From Nitrolancea sp040255925 (GTDB taxonomy: Bacteria; Chloroflexota; Chloroflexia; Thermomicrobiales; Thermomicrobiaceae), in the NCBI GenBank assembly GCA_040255925.1, contig JBDZVX010000071.1, positions 1-13,091 on the forward strand: 13,091 nt of DNA, given 5' to 3'. Below the pieces are notes generated by a model. That model saw only the letters and a program-made list of their open reading frames with translations, did not search any database and was not told where the DNA came from. The translations under genes were made by a program, and so were the position numbers. Of this stretch, positions 1 through 8,084 are shown piece by piece (position 1 is the stretch's first letter; every line of letters begins with the position of its first letter).

Positions 1-2
1 CG

Positions 3-971
3 CTGGTCTTCAAGCACTACAACGGCTGGAACACCGGCATCAACATCGTCAACCTCTCCGAGGCGCCCAACACGATCAGTGTCCAGTTCCACGGCCCGGA
101 CAACAATGTGGTGCAGGGTGGCACGATGACGCTGGCGCCGAAGGAAACCAAGTACATCTACATCCCGAACACGGGAGATGCCGGACAGCCGGATGGTTTC
201 CACGGCGCGGCGGTATTGGTCAGCAACAACGACCTGCCGTTCCACGCCGCGATCGACGAGGTCAAGTACACCGGCAGTGGGAACGATGTCGGCCAGGCGA
301 TGTCCTACCTCGCGACGCGAGCCGCGGCTCGCTGGTGGGATGCTCTCGTTGAGGGCGGCACGCCGACCGGATCGGTTCCGAGCCTCTCGCTGCCGCTGGT
401 TCAGAAGGGCTTGCAGTCCACGGGCATGGGCGACACCAGCGGTATCGACCTCTTCAATGCCGATGCCGAATGGCCGGTGACGGCTAATGTCTGGTTCTAC
501 AACTCGTCGGGCACGCTGTCGACGGTCTCGGTCAACGCGCCGCTCCAGGTGACCCTGGACCCGCTCAACACGGCGACGATCTACACGATGAACGCCAGTG
601 GCAATGGCGTGATCGGCCTGGGCAACATGGAGAACGGCTTCCGGGGCTCGGCTCTGATCCGTCCGCGGATTCCGTTCCTCAACGCCAATAACCAGATCTG
701 CGTGGAGGGAATCGATACCGGGACGATGCAGGGCTGCGAACTGGATGGTGGCATCGATGTGAACCTGGGGATCGGCACGCTGGTTGGCGTCTCGAACAAC
801 GTCAACTACGAGGTCTCGGGTGATGGCTCGGCCGTCTACAACCTGTACAACTCCTGGGGCCAGTTCCGCTACTTCTGCTCACAAGACTCGGGAGGTGCCG
901 ACTCCAGTTGCACTGACTGGTACCAGCAGCCGGTCGAGGGCAACGTCGACCTGAACAACGGTCCCGCCTAG
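3..971 (+). CDS. Secreted beta-repeat surface protein, 5'-truncated
   Basis: The reading frame is open from the left edge of the window, so the N-terminus and any signal peptide are missing; 322 residues are visible. The protein is rich in Asn, Gly, Thr and Val, with alternating hydrophobic residues typical of secreted beta-sandwich proteins. Two related units can be seen. The first contains GINIVNLSEAPNTISVQF, then LAP, then GFHGAAVLVSNN. The second contains GIDLFNADAEWPVTANVWF, then LDPLNTATIYT, then GFRGSALI. Two Cys pairs near the C-terminus (QIC...QGC and YFC...SSC) could form disulfides, supporting export. There are no membrane segments, sorting signal or catalytic motif in the visible part. 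A strong hairpin follows, so this is the end of its transcript. A role as a surface or adhesion-type protein is inferred; the exact family is not recognised. Confidence 0.75.
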   Translation: MVFKHYNGWNTGINIVNLSEAPNTISVQFHGPDNNVVQGGTMTLAPKETKYIYIPNTGDAGQPDGFHGAAVLVSNNDLPFHAAIDEVKYTGSGNDVGQAMSYLATRAAARWWDALVEGGTPTGSVPSLSLPLVQKGLQSTGMGDTSGIDLFNADAEWPVTANVWFYNSSGTLSTVSVNAPLQVTLDPLNTATIYTMNASGNGVIGLGNMENGFRGSALIRPRIPFLNANNQICVEGIDTGTMQGCELDGGIDVNLGIGTLVGVSNNVNYEVSGDGSAVYNLYNSWGQFRYFCSQDSGGADSSCTDWYQQPVEGNVDLNNGPA

Positions 972-1021
972 GTCCTTTAAGAACGAGGGCACGTAGCCTG
1001 TCGATCCTGAGTCATACAGGT

Positions 1022-1056
1022 GGAAGCGCCTCCCGGATTATCCGGGAGGTGCTTCC
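1022..1056 (+). terminator. Rho-independent-type terminator hairpin
   Basis: The arms 1022-1037 and 1041-1056 form a 16-bp stem with one G-U pair and a 3-nt loop (TTA). The downstream sequence CGTTTCTTCC is pyrimidine-rich, although not a pure T-run. It lies 50 bp after the stop codon of the secreted repeat protein and separates that gene from the glycosidase lipoprotein. The near-perfect symmetry means it could also act on transcripts from the other strand. Confidence 0.8.
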
Positions 1057-1217
1057 CGTTTCTTCCGCCTCGCACGAACCGCTTCCCGCTCCTGATGACC
1101 CGCGCCCAGATGAGCACGATATTCGTCTTATCCAGGGACAGGTTGTAGGCTTGCCACGCGTCGTCGTGGAGTCCGGCGTTCATGGTTCCGGGCACACGGG
1201 AAGGGAAATGAGACATC

Positions 1218-2417
1218 TTGAAACGCAACGTGACGATCGCCGCGCAGGTGATAATCATCGTCATGCTCCTGGCTGCCTGCGGTGTCGGAGGGACACCGGA
1301 ACAATCGCCATCTCCGGCGCCATCCAGTCAAGCATCACCCGCGTCGGCCGGTACCGGGGCGTCGAGTACTCCGATGGAGGAGGAGCCCGCCGCGGACGAT
1401 CACCGGTTCGCCTATGGATTCAACGTCTATGCGCGCGGTGATGCCGATGGCGATGGCTTCAACCAGCAGACGATTCAGATGGTGAAGGACGCCGGCTTTA
1501 ATTGGGTCCGCATTCCTATCCATTGGAGCGACGTCGAGCGCGCCAAGGATCACTGGGACCCACTGCCGTTGGATCGAATCGTCGAACAGTACGACGGCTC
1601 CGGAGTCAAGATCCTCGCTACCGTCTCGAAGGAGCCGGAATGGGCGAGCGATCCCAGCGGGCAGCATCTCCTGGCGGATTTCCAGGACTTCGCCGGCTTC
1701 ATGCACTTCCTGGCCGAGCGCTACAAGGGGAAGATCCATGCATACGAGATCTGGAATGAGGAGAATCTCGCGACCAATATGGGGGGAGCCGTCCGGATCG
1801 AAGATTACGGCCGGTTGCTGGAGGCCGGGTACCAGGGTGCCAAGCAGGCCGATTCGAATATCACGATAGTCTTCGGCGGCTTGACCCCGACCGGCGTCAA
1901 TGATCCCGCGATCGCGATGGACGATCTCCAGTACCTTCAGGCGTTCTACGATTATGCCGGTGGTGCCTTCACGAAGTACTTTGATGTGCTCGGCATCCAC
2001 GTCAGCAGCACGCACAATCCGCCGGATAAGATGTATCCGGACAATCCCGGTGCTGGGGAATGGACCGATCATCCCAGCTTTTACTTCCGCCGTGGCGAGC
2101 AGCTTCATCAGGTGATGGTCGAGCACGGGGATACCCGGCCGGTCTGGATCACCGAATTCGGCTGGACCACCAATAATGGGGCGCCCGGCTACGAGTATGG
2201 AGCGCTCAACACCGAGCAAGATCAGGCGGACTACCTGGCCGGAGCTTTTGAGATCGCCCGGAACACCTGGCCTTGGACGACCGGCATGTTTGTTTGGAAC
2301 CTCAACTACTCGGTCGTCTCGCCACCAGAGGATGAGAAATTCCCCTGGTCGGTCATAAACCCTGACTGGTCGGCACGGCCATCCTACGACAGGCTCAAGA
2401 CGATGCCGAAGAGCTGA
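1218..2417 (+). CDS. Lipoprotein glycoside hydrolase, GH-A clan (GH5/GH39-like)
   Basis: This 399-aa protein begins with a lipoprotein signal: MKRN, a hydrophobic stretch and lipobox LAAC with Cys21. A Pro/Ser/Ala-rich linker follows (about 22-60), then a (beta/alpha)8-type catalytic domain (about 63-395). The two landmarks of clan GH-A are visible: IWNEEN with the presumed acid/base E181 after strand 4, and WITEFGW with the presumed nucleophile E313 after strand 7. The segment NWVRIPIHWSDVE (95-107) matches the early barrel of GH5/GH39-like enzymes. It should cleave or remodel a glycan outside the cell while anchored to the membrane; the substrate cannot be read from sequence. The start is a TTG at 1218 with AAGGGA 11 nt upstream; a GTG at 1230 would shorten the signal peptide. 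An acidic DADGDG loop (75-80) resembles a calcium-binding loop. The next gene, 108 bp away, is an envelope membrane protein on the same strand. Confidence 0.85.
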   Translation: MKRNVTIAAQVIIIVMLLAACGVGGTPEQSPSPAPSSQASPASAGTGASSTPMEEEPAADDHRFAYGFNVYARGDADGDGFNQQTIQMVKDAGFNWVRIPIHWSDVERAKDHWDPLPLDRIVEQYDGSGVKILATVSKEPEWASDPSGQHLLADFQDFAGFMHFLAERYKGKIHAYEIWNEENLATNMGGAVRIEDYGRLLEAGYQGAKQADSNITIVFGGLTPTGVNDPAIAMDDLQYLQAFYDYAGGAFTKYFDVLGIHVSSTHNPPDKMYPDNPGAGEWTDHPSFYFRRGEQLHQVMVEHGDTRPVWITEFGWTTNNGAPGYEYGALNTEQDQADYLAGAFEIARNTWPWTTGMFVWNLNYSVVSPPEDEKFPWSVINPDWSARPSYDRLKTMPKS

Positions 2418-2440
2418 AAGACGAACGCACGGCAGTCTTG

Positions 2441-2473
2441 CCCGGAACGCTGCTTGACGAGTGGCGCTCCGGG
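2441..2473 (+). terminator. Imperfect hairpin between glycosidase and YfhO-like gene
   Basis: The arms CCCGGAACGC (2441-2450) and GCGCTCCGGG (2464-2473) pair over 9 of 10 positions with one A-C mismatch. No T-run follows, so it may be an attenuator or an RNA-stabilising stem rather than a true terminator. Confidence 0.3.
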
Positions 2474-2525
2474 ATTCATGCTGGCCTAGCCTACCAGCCG
2501 TGCGTCAGACCGGAGGTAGGGGTCG

Positions 2526-4973
2526 TTGGTGAGGATGCGGGTCCCTCGGCAAGCGCGAGAGTCAAGCGTGGCCACATCGGTGATGTCCGTGGATCAGGCG
2601 ACTGAACCGCGGCGAACGGTGGTCCAGCGATACTCGCGAGCATTCGCGGCCGCACTCCTCGACGTGGCGTTCCTGACGGGCTTCTGGCTCCTCTTTTTCT
2701 GGCCGGTCCTGGTCCGGCGGGATCATCTCATCCCCTACGATCTGCTCGATCAGCACTATATGTTTCAAGATTTCGTTCACCAGGCGATGCGGTCTGGCCA
2801 GTCAACCTGGTGGGCGCCGAATATCCTGAGCGGATATCCGATGGTCGCCGATCCGCTTTCCGCGCTCTTCTACCCGCCGAACGTGCTGATGCATTGGCTG
2901 GTACCGGAAACGCACCTGCCGTATCTCGCGATGGAATGGCAGCTCGCGCTGCATTTTCTCTGGGCGGCGGTGGGGACCTACCTGCTGGCGCGCTCCCTGA
3001 CCGGCTCGCGTGCCGGAGCGGTCCTGGCGGCGTTGACCTTCGCCTTCGGCGCCTTCTTCGCCTGGCACACGCCGCATCTGAGCCCGATCAGCGCGTTGAG
3101 CTGGCTTCCCTGGATTCTCGTGGCGTATCACCAGGCGGTCTGTCGGCGGAGCACGCTCTGGACTGGCCTGGCGGCCGTCGCGTTCGGCCTGATGGCGCTG
3201 GCCGGCCATGCCTTGACCTCCGTCCAGATCGGCTATCTGCTGGTCGGGTTGACCCTGCTTCTGGCCGTGAAGCAGTGGCTGTCCGATCGACGTGGAGCGG
3301 CGGTCACCGCGCTGATCGGCTTGACGGTGCTTGGCGTCGGGGCCGCTCTGTCAATGGTGCAGCTCCTGCCATCCTGGCAGCTTAGCGGCCTGACCGAACG
3401 GGCGAACTTCACGTTCGAGGCCGCGACGCTCTCCTCCTACATGCCCCACTGGGCGTTGACCGCGTTCCTCCCGAACTTCTTCGCGCTGGATGGTCCGGCT
3501 ATCTACTGGGCTTCCGGTGATCCCGCGGAAACAAGCATGTACGCCGGTCTCCTACCGCTCTTCTTGGGCGCGCTCGGTGTCATGTTCGCCAAGCCGGGCG
3601 ATCGCCGGACTACAGGATTACTGCTGGCCGGAGTGCTCTTGTCGCTGGCGCTGGCCTTCGGCTCCCAAACCTGGCTCTACCACGTCGTCTACAATCTCCT
3701 GCCGGGTTTCGATCATGTGCGGCGGCCGGGGAACTTCACCGTGTTTGTGCAGTTCGGCATCGGGCTGCTCGCCGCCTATGGCGTGAAGGTGCTCGAAGCG
3801 CGGGATGAGCCGAGTCGCTCCGGGCATCGCGCGGTCATCGGCTGGGTCCGCTGGGCGCTGCTGCTCGACCTGGGAGTGCTGGCATTGACAGCGGTCGCAC
3901 TGGCCAATTCGGTTGGTGGATCGAACCAGCAGGTCCTAATGACGGTCATCAATGGGGTCGTCCTGGCCGGAGTCATCTTGCTATCGACCTTTGCGGTGCT
4001 GCGCGGCTGGCTTCACTGGCGGCTCCCCTCGCGGATCGCGCTCATCCTGCTGGTCGGCATCGCCGCGATCGACCTGGGTTCGGCCGGGGCCGGGAAGGTG
4101 GACAAGACCTTCAACTGGCTGCCCGACTCCTACATCGGCGCCACCTGGGCCCGCAATCCCGGTGACCCGGTCGTGCCGCGCTTGCTCGACGAACGGCGGA
4201 AGGCGCTTCCCGATCGCTTCCGGTTCGATCCGCATCAGACCGGGCCGATTTGGGACAACGGTCCGCTGTATTGGGGGCTGGAGAGCGTGCGCGGATACAG
4301 TGTCCTCTGGCCGTCCTCCTACCAGCGGCTCTTCAACGCGGCGGTCGCCGATCCCAATGGGCCGCTCTACGATCTGCTGAATGTGCGGTACCTGTTGACC
4401 CCGGACGCGATCGAGAAGGCCTATCCGGAGGCTAGCTCGGGAAAATTCCAGCTCGTGCTGGACGGCAATCCCCGGATCTATGAGAATCTCAACGCCGGGC
4501 CGCGCGTCTGGGTGGCGCACCAGGCGGTGTCCCAGCCCGAGGACGCCGTGCTCCCCTATATGCAGACGAACGCGACGTCGCTCAAGGAGACGGTGGTACT
4601 GGATGAGTCCCTGCCGGCGGAGGCGGGCTCCCCTGCCAGGCAGGGGGGAACGGCTGAGATCGTTCGGTACGAGAACGCGCGGGTGACGATCCGGGCCTCG
4701 CTCCCGTCCTCGGGATTCGTGGTCCTGGCCGACACCTACTATCCCGGCTGGGAGGCGTGGATCGACGGCGTCCCGGCGCACCTCTACCGCGCGGATAGTG
4801 CCTTCCGCGCGGTCTGGGTTCCGGCCGGCGAGCACGAGCTGGAGTATCGCTTTGCGTTCCCTATCCTTCGCAGCGGCGCGATGGTCTCGGTCGCGGCCGT
4901 GGGAGTGATCCTTGTCCTGATCCTCGCCAGCTTGGCGCTTCGCTGGCGTCGGAGAAGATTCACGGCGTTCTGA
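2526..4973 (+). CDS. YfhO-family multi-pass membrane protein
   Basis: This 815-aa polytopic protein has a short basic cytoplasmic N-terminus, a first membrane helix at about 39-63, and then the family's typical extracytoplasmic region HLIPYDLLDQHYMFQDF and SGYPMVADPLSALFYPPN (102-119). Many further hydrophobic helices follow up to about residue 520. A soluble C-terminal region (about 535-780) carries VVLADTYYPGWEAWIDG (about 732-748), a hallmark of YfhO/GT-C-like proteins, and a last helix lies at about 785-806 before a basic tail. Such proteins resemble GT-C glycosyltransferases and are linked to adding sugars to cell-wall or lipid-linked glycans (known for the family in Firmicutes; inferred here). 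GGAGG at 2512-2516 supports the TTG at 2526 (9-nt spacing) or the GTG at 2529. It follows the glycosidase lipoprotein on the same strand, suggesting joint work on an envelope glycan. A perfect small palindrome occurs inside the gene at 4630-4646. Confidence 0.85.
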   Translation: MVRMRVPRQARESSVATSVMSVDQATEPRRTVVQRYSRAFAAALLDVAFLTGFWLLFFWPVLVRRDHLIPYDLLDQHYMFQDFVHQAMRSGQSTWWAPNILSGYPMVADPLSALFYPPNVLMHWLVPETHLPYLAMEWQLALHFLWAAVGTYLLARSLTGSRAGAVLAALTFAFGAFFAWHTPHLSPISALSWLPWILVAYHQAVCRRSTLWTGLAAVAFGLMALAGHALTSVQIGYLLVGLTLLLAVKQWLSDRRGAAVTALIGLTVLGVGAALSMVQLLPSWQLSGLTERANFTFEAATLSSYMPHWALTAFLPNFFALDGPAIYWASGDPAETSMYAGLLPLFLGALGVMFAKPGDRRTTGLLLAGVLLSLALAFGSQTWLYHVVYNLLPGFDHVRRPGNFTVFVQFGIGLLAAYGVKVLEARDEPSRSGHRAVIGWVRWALLLDLGVLALTAVALANSVGGSNQQVLMTVINGVVLAGVILLSTFAVLRGWLHWRLPSRIALILLVGIAAIDLGSAGAGKVDKTFNWLPDSYIGATWARNPGDPVVPRLLDERRKALPDRFRFDPHQTGPIWDNGPLYWGLESVRGYSVLWPSSYQRLFNAAVADPNGPLYDLLNVRYLLTPDAIEKAYPEASSGKFQLVLDGNPRIYENLNAGPRVWVAHQAVSQPEDAVLPYMQTNATSLKETVVLDESLPAEAGSPARQGGTAEIVRYENARVTIRASLPSSGFVVLADTYYPGWEAWIDGVPAHLYRADSAFRAVWVPAGEHELEYRFAFPILRSGAMVSVAAVGVILVLILASLALRWRRRRFTAF

Positions 4974-5006
4974 CGACATCGGCCGCGGATAGCCTCGCGC
5001 GCGGGA

Positions 5007-6182
5007 TCACGCCGGATCGAACGTGACCGGCAGGCGGGAGAGCCCGCGAAGCTGCATGGAATTGGCGCGCGCAACCTGATCGTCCTTCAGCCGGAGGTTG
5101 GGGAGCTGGGTCAGGACCGCTTCGAGCGCGATTTTCGCTTCCAGCCGGGCCAGGTGCGCGCCGAGGCAGTAGTGAGGTCCGGCACCGAACGCGATGTGTC
5201 CTCGCGTCCGGCGTACCGGATCGAAGCGGTCCGGATTCGGGAATACCCCCTCGTCACGATTCGCGGACCCGAGGATAGGTACCACGATCGATCCGGAGGG
5301 GATCATGGTGCCATCCACCTCCACGTCCTGCGTCACCAGGCGGCGGAGGAGTTGGACCGGGGCGTCGTAGCGGAGCGTCTCTTCGATTACCGCCGGCAAG
5401 AGGGTGAGATCGGCAAGAACGCACTCCAACTCCGACGGGTGCCGTAGGAGCGCCAGAAGAGCGTTTCCGATCAGATTCGTGGTCGTCTCGTTGCCGGCTG
5501 CCAGGAGGAGCCTGCCCAAGTGCAGCAGCTCCAGCGTGTCTAGTGTCTGGTCGAGCGCTAGGGTGCTCATGAGCCCATCACAGCCGGGGATGCCATTTCG
5601 TCGTTCCGCCGCCAGCCGGGCAACGAATTCATGGAATTCCGCTTTGTCTCTAGAACTCTCGTCGTACGGGCCGGCGCGGGGATTACCGGTCGCTCGCAGG
5701 ATGGCCGCGTCGGACCAACGTTTGAACACGCCGTAGCGTTCAGGATCGATGCCAAGGATCTCGGCAATCACTCTCGCGGGTAGCGGGACCGCCAGATCCG
5801 CGATCAGCTCGCCTTCCCCCCTGGTCAGGATTCGCCCGATCAGTTCAGTTGTGATCGCGCGGATACGAGGCTCCAACGTGGTGATGCGACTTGGCGAGAA
5901 GCTGGGGTTGATGATCCGGCGGACCCGCGTATGCGCTGGGGGGTCGGCGCCAAGCAGGGTTGGGTCGGCTTGCGCCATCACGGTCGACGAGAAGAGGCCT
6001 GGGCGCTTGAGCACCTGGATCACGCTGGAGTAACGTGTGACGGCATAGTGGCCGGGTGGGTCGATCGGGAGCACAGGTTCCCGGTGCCGGAGCTCAGCAT
6101 AGTAGGGGTATGGGTCCGCCCAGGAGCCTGGCGCGAATGGGCGATTGACGATACGTCTGTCCGGATTATCGCGCGTGGTCAT
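5007..6182 (-). CDS. Cytochrome P450 (bacterial soluble class)
   Basis: This 391-aa heme monooxygenase is of typical bacterial soluble length, with no membrane anchor. Visible landmarks are the C-helix DPPAHTRVRR (80-89), the I-helix oxygen-activation motif AAGNETT (228-234), the K-helix ExxR at E268-R271 (ETLR), and the heme loop FGAGPHYCLGAHLARLE with the axial Cys at 339. The pattern is closest to CYP107/109-like enzymes, which hydroxylate or epoxidise hydrophobic small molecules with electrons from a ferredoxin. No ferredoxin or reductase lies nearby, so redox partners must be encoded elsewhere. The substrate is unknown. The start at 6182 is chosen because GGAG (minus strand, 6190-6193) sits 7 nt upstream; an in-frame extension up to 6311 lacks P450 similarity. 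It converges with the YfhO-like gene (33 bp between stops) and diverges from the PAP2-like gene. Confidence 0.93.
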   Translation of the reverse strand: MTTRDNPDRRIVNRPFAPGSWADPYPYYAELRHREPVLPIDPPGHYAVTRYSSVIQVLKRPGLFSSTVMAQADPTLLGADPPAHTRVRRIINPSFSPSRITTLEPRIRAITTELIGRILTRGEGELIADLAVPLPARVIAEILGIDPERYGVFKRWSDAAILRATGNPRAGPYDESSRDKAEFHEFVARLAAERRNGIPGCDGLMSTLALDQTLDTLELLHLGRLLLAAGNETTTNLIGNALLALLRHPSELECVLADLTLLPAVIEETLRYDAPVQLLRRLVTQDVEVDGTMIPSGSIVVPILGSANRDEGVFPNPDRFDPVRRTRGHIAFGAGPHYCLGAHLARLEAKIALEAVLTQLPNLRLKDDQVARANSMQLRGLSRLPVTFDPA

Positions 6183-6532
6183 GGCGTCACTCCGCGATGC
6201 CGGGTAGTGGTGGGCGCTATCGGGATTCGATATCTCGTCTACGTTTGTTAACGTGTGCCCAGCTGGTTTGGACGTGCGTCCGGTGATGAGCGCCAGGATC
6301 GTCGATTGCACTCTCGATCGGAGCGGAGTTCGGATTCCATTTCGATGGGACCGGGTGCTTTGGCCGGCTCCTTGAGTTGCCCTCGATACACATGCTTACC
6401 TCGCAAGCAATCACGGAAAGGAGAGTGTTTAGACTGTTAAGAACGTGTTAAGCTTGGCGGCAGACTACCATACCGAGCCGAACGTTGGGGGTGCCGGATT
6501 TCGTTCCGAGACTACGCTTAGGGATTGGGTGC
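6183..6532. promoter_or_regulatory. Divergent intergenic region between P450 and PAP2-like gene
   Basis: These 350 bp separate two outward-facing genes and should hold both promoters. Toward the P450 there is an inverted repeat, ACGTT-TGTT-AACGT (6241-6254), with GTTAAC at its centre. Toward the PAP2-like gene there are three direct copies of a TGTTnAG heptamer (6426-6452). Open frames across the region have no recognisable protein. No convincing -35/-10 pair was found by eye on either strand. Confidence 0.45.
6426..6452 (+). promoter_or_regulatory. Direct repeats TGTTTAG / TGTTAAG / TGTTAAG, possible response-regulator box
   Basis: The heptamers start at 6426, 6435 and 6446. The last two are identical and 11 bp apart, one DNA turn, as in sites bound by OmpR/PhoB/PhoP-type response regulators (the enteric PhoP box is two GTTTA half-sites with 5 bp between). 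They lie about 80 bp upstream of the chosen PAP2-like start. The assignment rests on spacing and resemblance only. Confidence 0.35.
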
Positions 6533-7576
6533 GTGATCGAACATAACGAATCTCGAGGGGCCCACGCAACGCTGGAAGCCGCTCCGAGGCGCCGCCACAT
6601 CTTCGTGAACCGTCCCTTTGCCGCCATCGCCATCATCATCTTTGTTGGCTACATGGCCCTCGCGATCGGCCTCTATTTCTGGCGCGGGATCTACTTCCGC
6701 CCGGATATGTGGGCCATCGCTCTGTTTGTTGGCGCGCTTCTCCTGGGCCAGTGGAAGACATTTCTTCGGGATTGGGTGCCGGTGGTGATGCTCCTCTTCG
6801 GCTATGAGTTCATGCGCGGAATGGCCGGCAAGATGATGGAGGCGGATCACTACCAGGGCGTCCATGTCGCGGAGTTACTCACCGCCGAAAAGATGCTGTT
6901 TGGCGGCACGCTACCGCCGCTCTGGCTCCAAGACAAGCTGTACGTTCCCGGCGTCGTCCATTGGTACGACGTGATGGCGGTCCTCATATACGCGCTCCAT
7001 TTCGTCTTCCCGCTGGTCTTCGCCTTCATGCTCTGGGTGGGGTCCAAGGAGCGATTCTGGCAGTTCTCGTTGACGTTCCTTCTCATGAACTACACGGCCT
7101 TTGCCTTCTATCTTTTGTATCCAACGGCATCCCCCTGGGTGGCGGACGAGTGGGGCTACATTCGCGGGCTCGTGATGCCCTTCGACCAGGCGATCCACGT
7201 CCTGGTTCCTCAGGTTTCTCACACCTTCAACACGATTGAAATCTGGGGGAAGCTGAGCGGGAATCCCGTCGCGGCGCTGCCATCGCTTCATGCTGCCTAC
7301 CCCTGGCTGGTCCTCCTGTTCGCTGTGAAATACTTCGGGCGGCCCGGTCTCCTATTCCTGGCATACAACGTGGCGCTCTGGTTCACCGTCGTCTACCTGG
7401 GGCATCACTGGGTGGTCGATATCCTCGCCGGAATGGCCTGGGCAACGGTCTGCTTCGTCCTTGTCCAGCTCCTATGGCCCCGAATCGTCAGCGGCTTCCG
7501 TATCCCGTTCTTGCGTGGTGCGAATCCGGCCAGCGGGCGTGCTAGTAACGATAGCGTTGACCGGAACCTGCCCTGA
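6533..7576 (+). CDS. PAP2-superfamily membrane protein, Aur1/inositol-phosphotransferase-like
   Basis: This 347-aa integral membrane protein has about six hydrophobic segments. It carries the PAP2 active-site signatures in the variant form of the Aur1/PAP2_3 group: LYPTASPW before the core, PVAALPSLHAAYP with the conserved His253, and YLGHHWVVD with His292 and Asp296 completing the HxxxD triad. Members hydrolyse lipid phosphates or transfer phospho-alcohol head groups at the outer membrane face (for example in inositol-phospholipid or lipid-linked sugar metabolism); which reaction applies cannot be told from sequence. The GTG at 6533 is preferred because AGGG lies 9 nt upstream and the preceding 16 residues are unlike a membrane protein N-terminus; a TTG at 6485 is the longer alternative. 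It is transcribed away from the P450 gene. Direct heptamer repeats lie upstream. Confidence 0.85.
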   Translation: MIEHNESRGAHATLEAAPRRRHIFVNRPFAAIAIIIFVGYMALAIGLYFWRGIYFRPDMWAIALFVGALLLGQWKTFLRDWVPVVMLLFGYEFMRGMAGKMMEADHYQGVHVAELLTAEKMLFGGTLPPLWLQDKLYVPGVVHWYDVMAVLIYALHFVFPLVFAFMLWVGSKERFWQFSLTFLLMNYTAFAFYLLYPTASPWVADEWGYIRGLVMPFDQAIHVLVPQVSHTFNTIEIWGKLSGNPVAALPSLHAAYPWLVLLFAVKYFGRPGLLFLAYNVALWFTVVYLGHHWVVDILAGMAWATVCFVLVQLLWPRIVSGFRIPFLRGANPASGRASNDSVDRNLP

Positions 7577-8084
7577 CCTGCTTTTGGTGGCGTTCACGCT
7601 TGCCGAAGGCGCTGCCGGTGCCTGCCATGCTCTTTCCCGCCACGCGCTCGTAGCTTTGTCGTATGATAGACATAGTGATGGCCGAGTACATTGACCTTAA
7701 ATGCACTCAGGTCTCGTGCTACCCGGTGCTCGTCCAGATACGTCACTATTATGAGCGCCGATTGCTGCTGTCGTCATCCTGCAATATTCCTGAGCCAACA
7801 TCCATTGATATTGACAGAATGTGCGCGCTCGAACTGGTTACTGGCTTGATACACCTTCTGGGCATACGGTGGCACCGTTCCTTGGACGCTATCTGATAGT
7901 ATGGGCATCTTTAGACAAGCACTTGGGTGAATTCGTCCTGACGCTTTCAGCTAGGGGCGAGTGGCTGCGTGTTGGCATCGACTTACCCGAACCCCTTCCT
8001 TATCGGTTCAAGGCTTAAAAAATGCGGTAGCTCCAATTGTCTGGACATATGCCTGGCCCTATTTGTGTAGGAGAGGAGCACCTT
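7577..8084. other. Gene-poor stretch, no convincing coding region
   Basis: About 500 bp between the PAP2-like gene and the histidine-rich gene. The base composition is visibly less GC-rich than in the flanking genes, especially about 7660-7920. Open frames of 65-77 codons exist on the plus strand (7663-7896, 7821-8018), but they overlap each other, lack good ribosome binding sites and resemble no protein I know. A TATGAT hexamer at 7662-7667 has no fitting -35. It may be decayed sequence or hold the promoter of the histidine-rich gene. Confidence 0.4.
8069..8078 (+). promoter_or_regulatory. Ribosome binding site deciding the start of the histidine-rich gene
   Basis: AGGAGAGGAG ends 6 nt before the ATG at 8085. 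It falls inside a longer open frame that begins at 8037, so it argues for the shorter 98-aa protein. Confidence 0.75.

Noticed and set aside
1335..2219. 294-codon open frame on the minus strand
   Set aside because: Antisense to the glycosidase, whose lipobox and two catalytic Glu motifs are clear; no recognisable product.
3981..4979. 332-codon open frame on the minus strand
   Set aside because: Lies entirely antisense to the well-supported YfhO-like gene, is extremely Arg/Gly/Pro rich, and matches no family; a shadow of GC-rich codon use.
6183..6311. 43-residue N-terminal extension of the P450
   Set aside because: No P450 similarity, and a GGAG site 7 nt before the ATG at 6182 supports the shorter protein.
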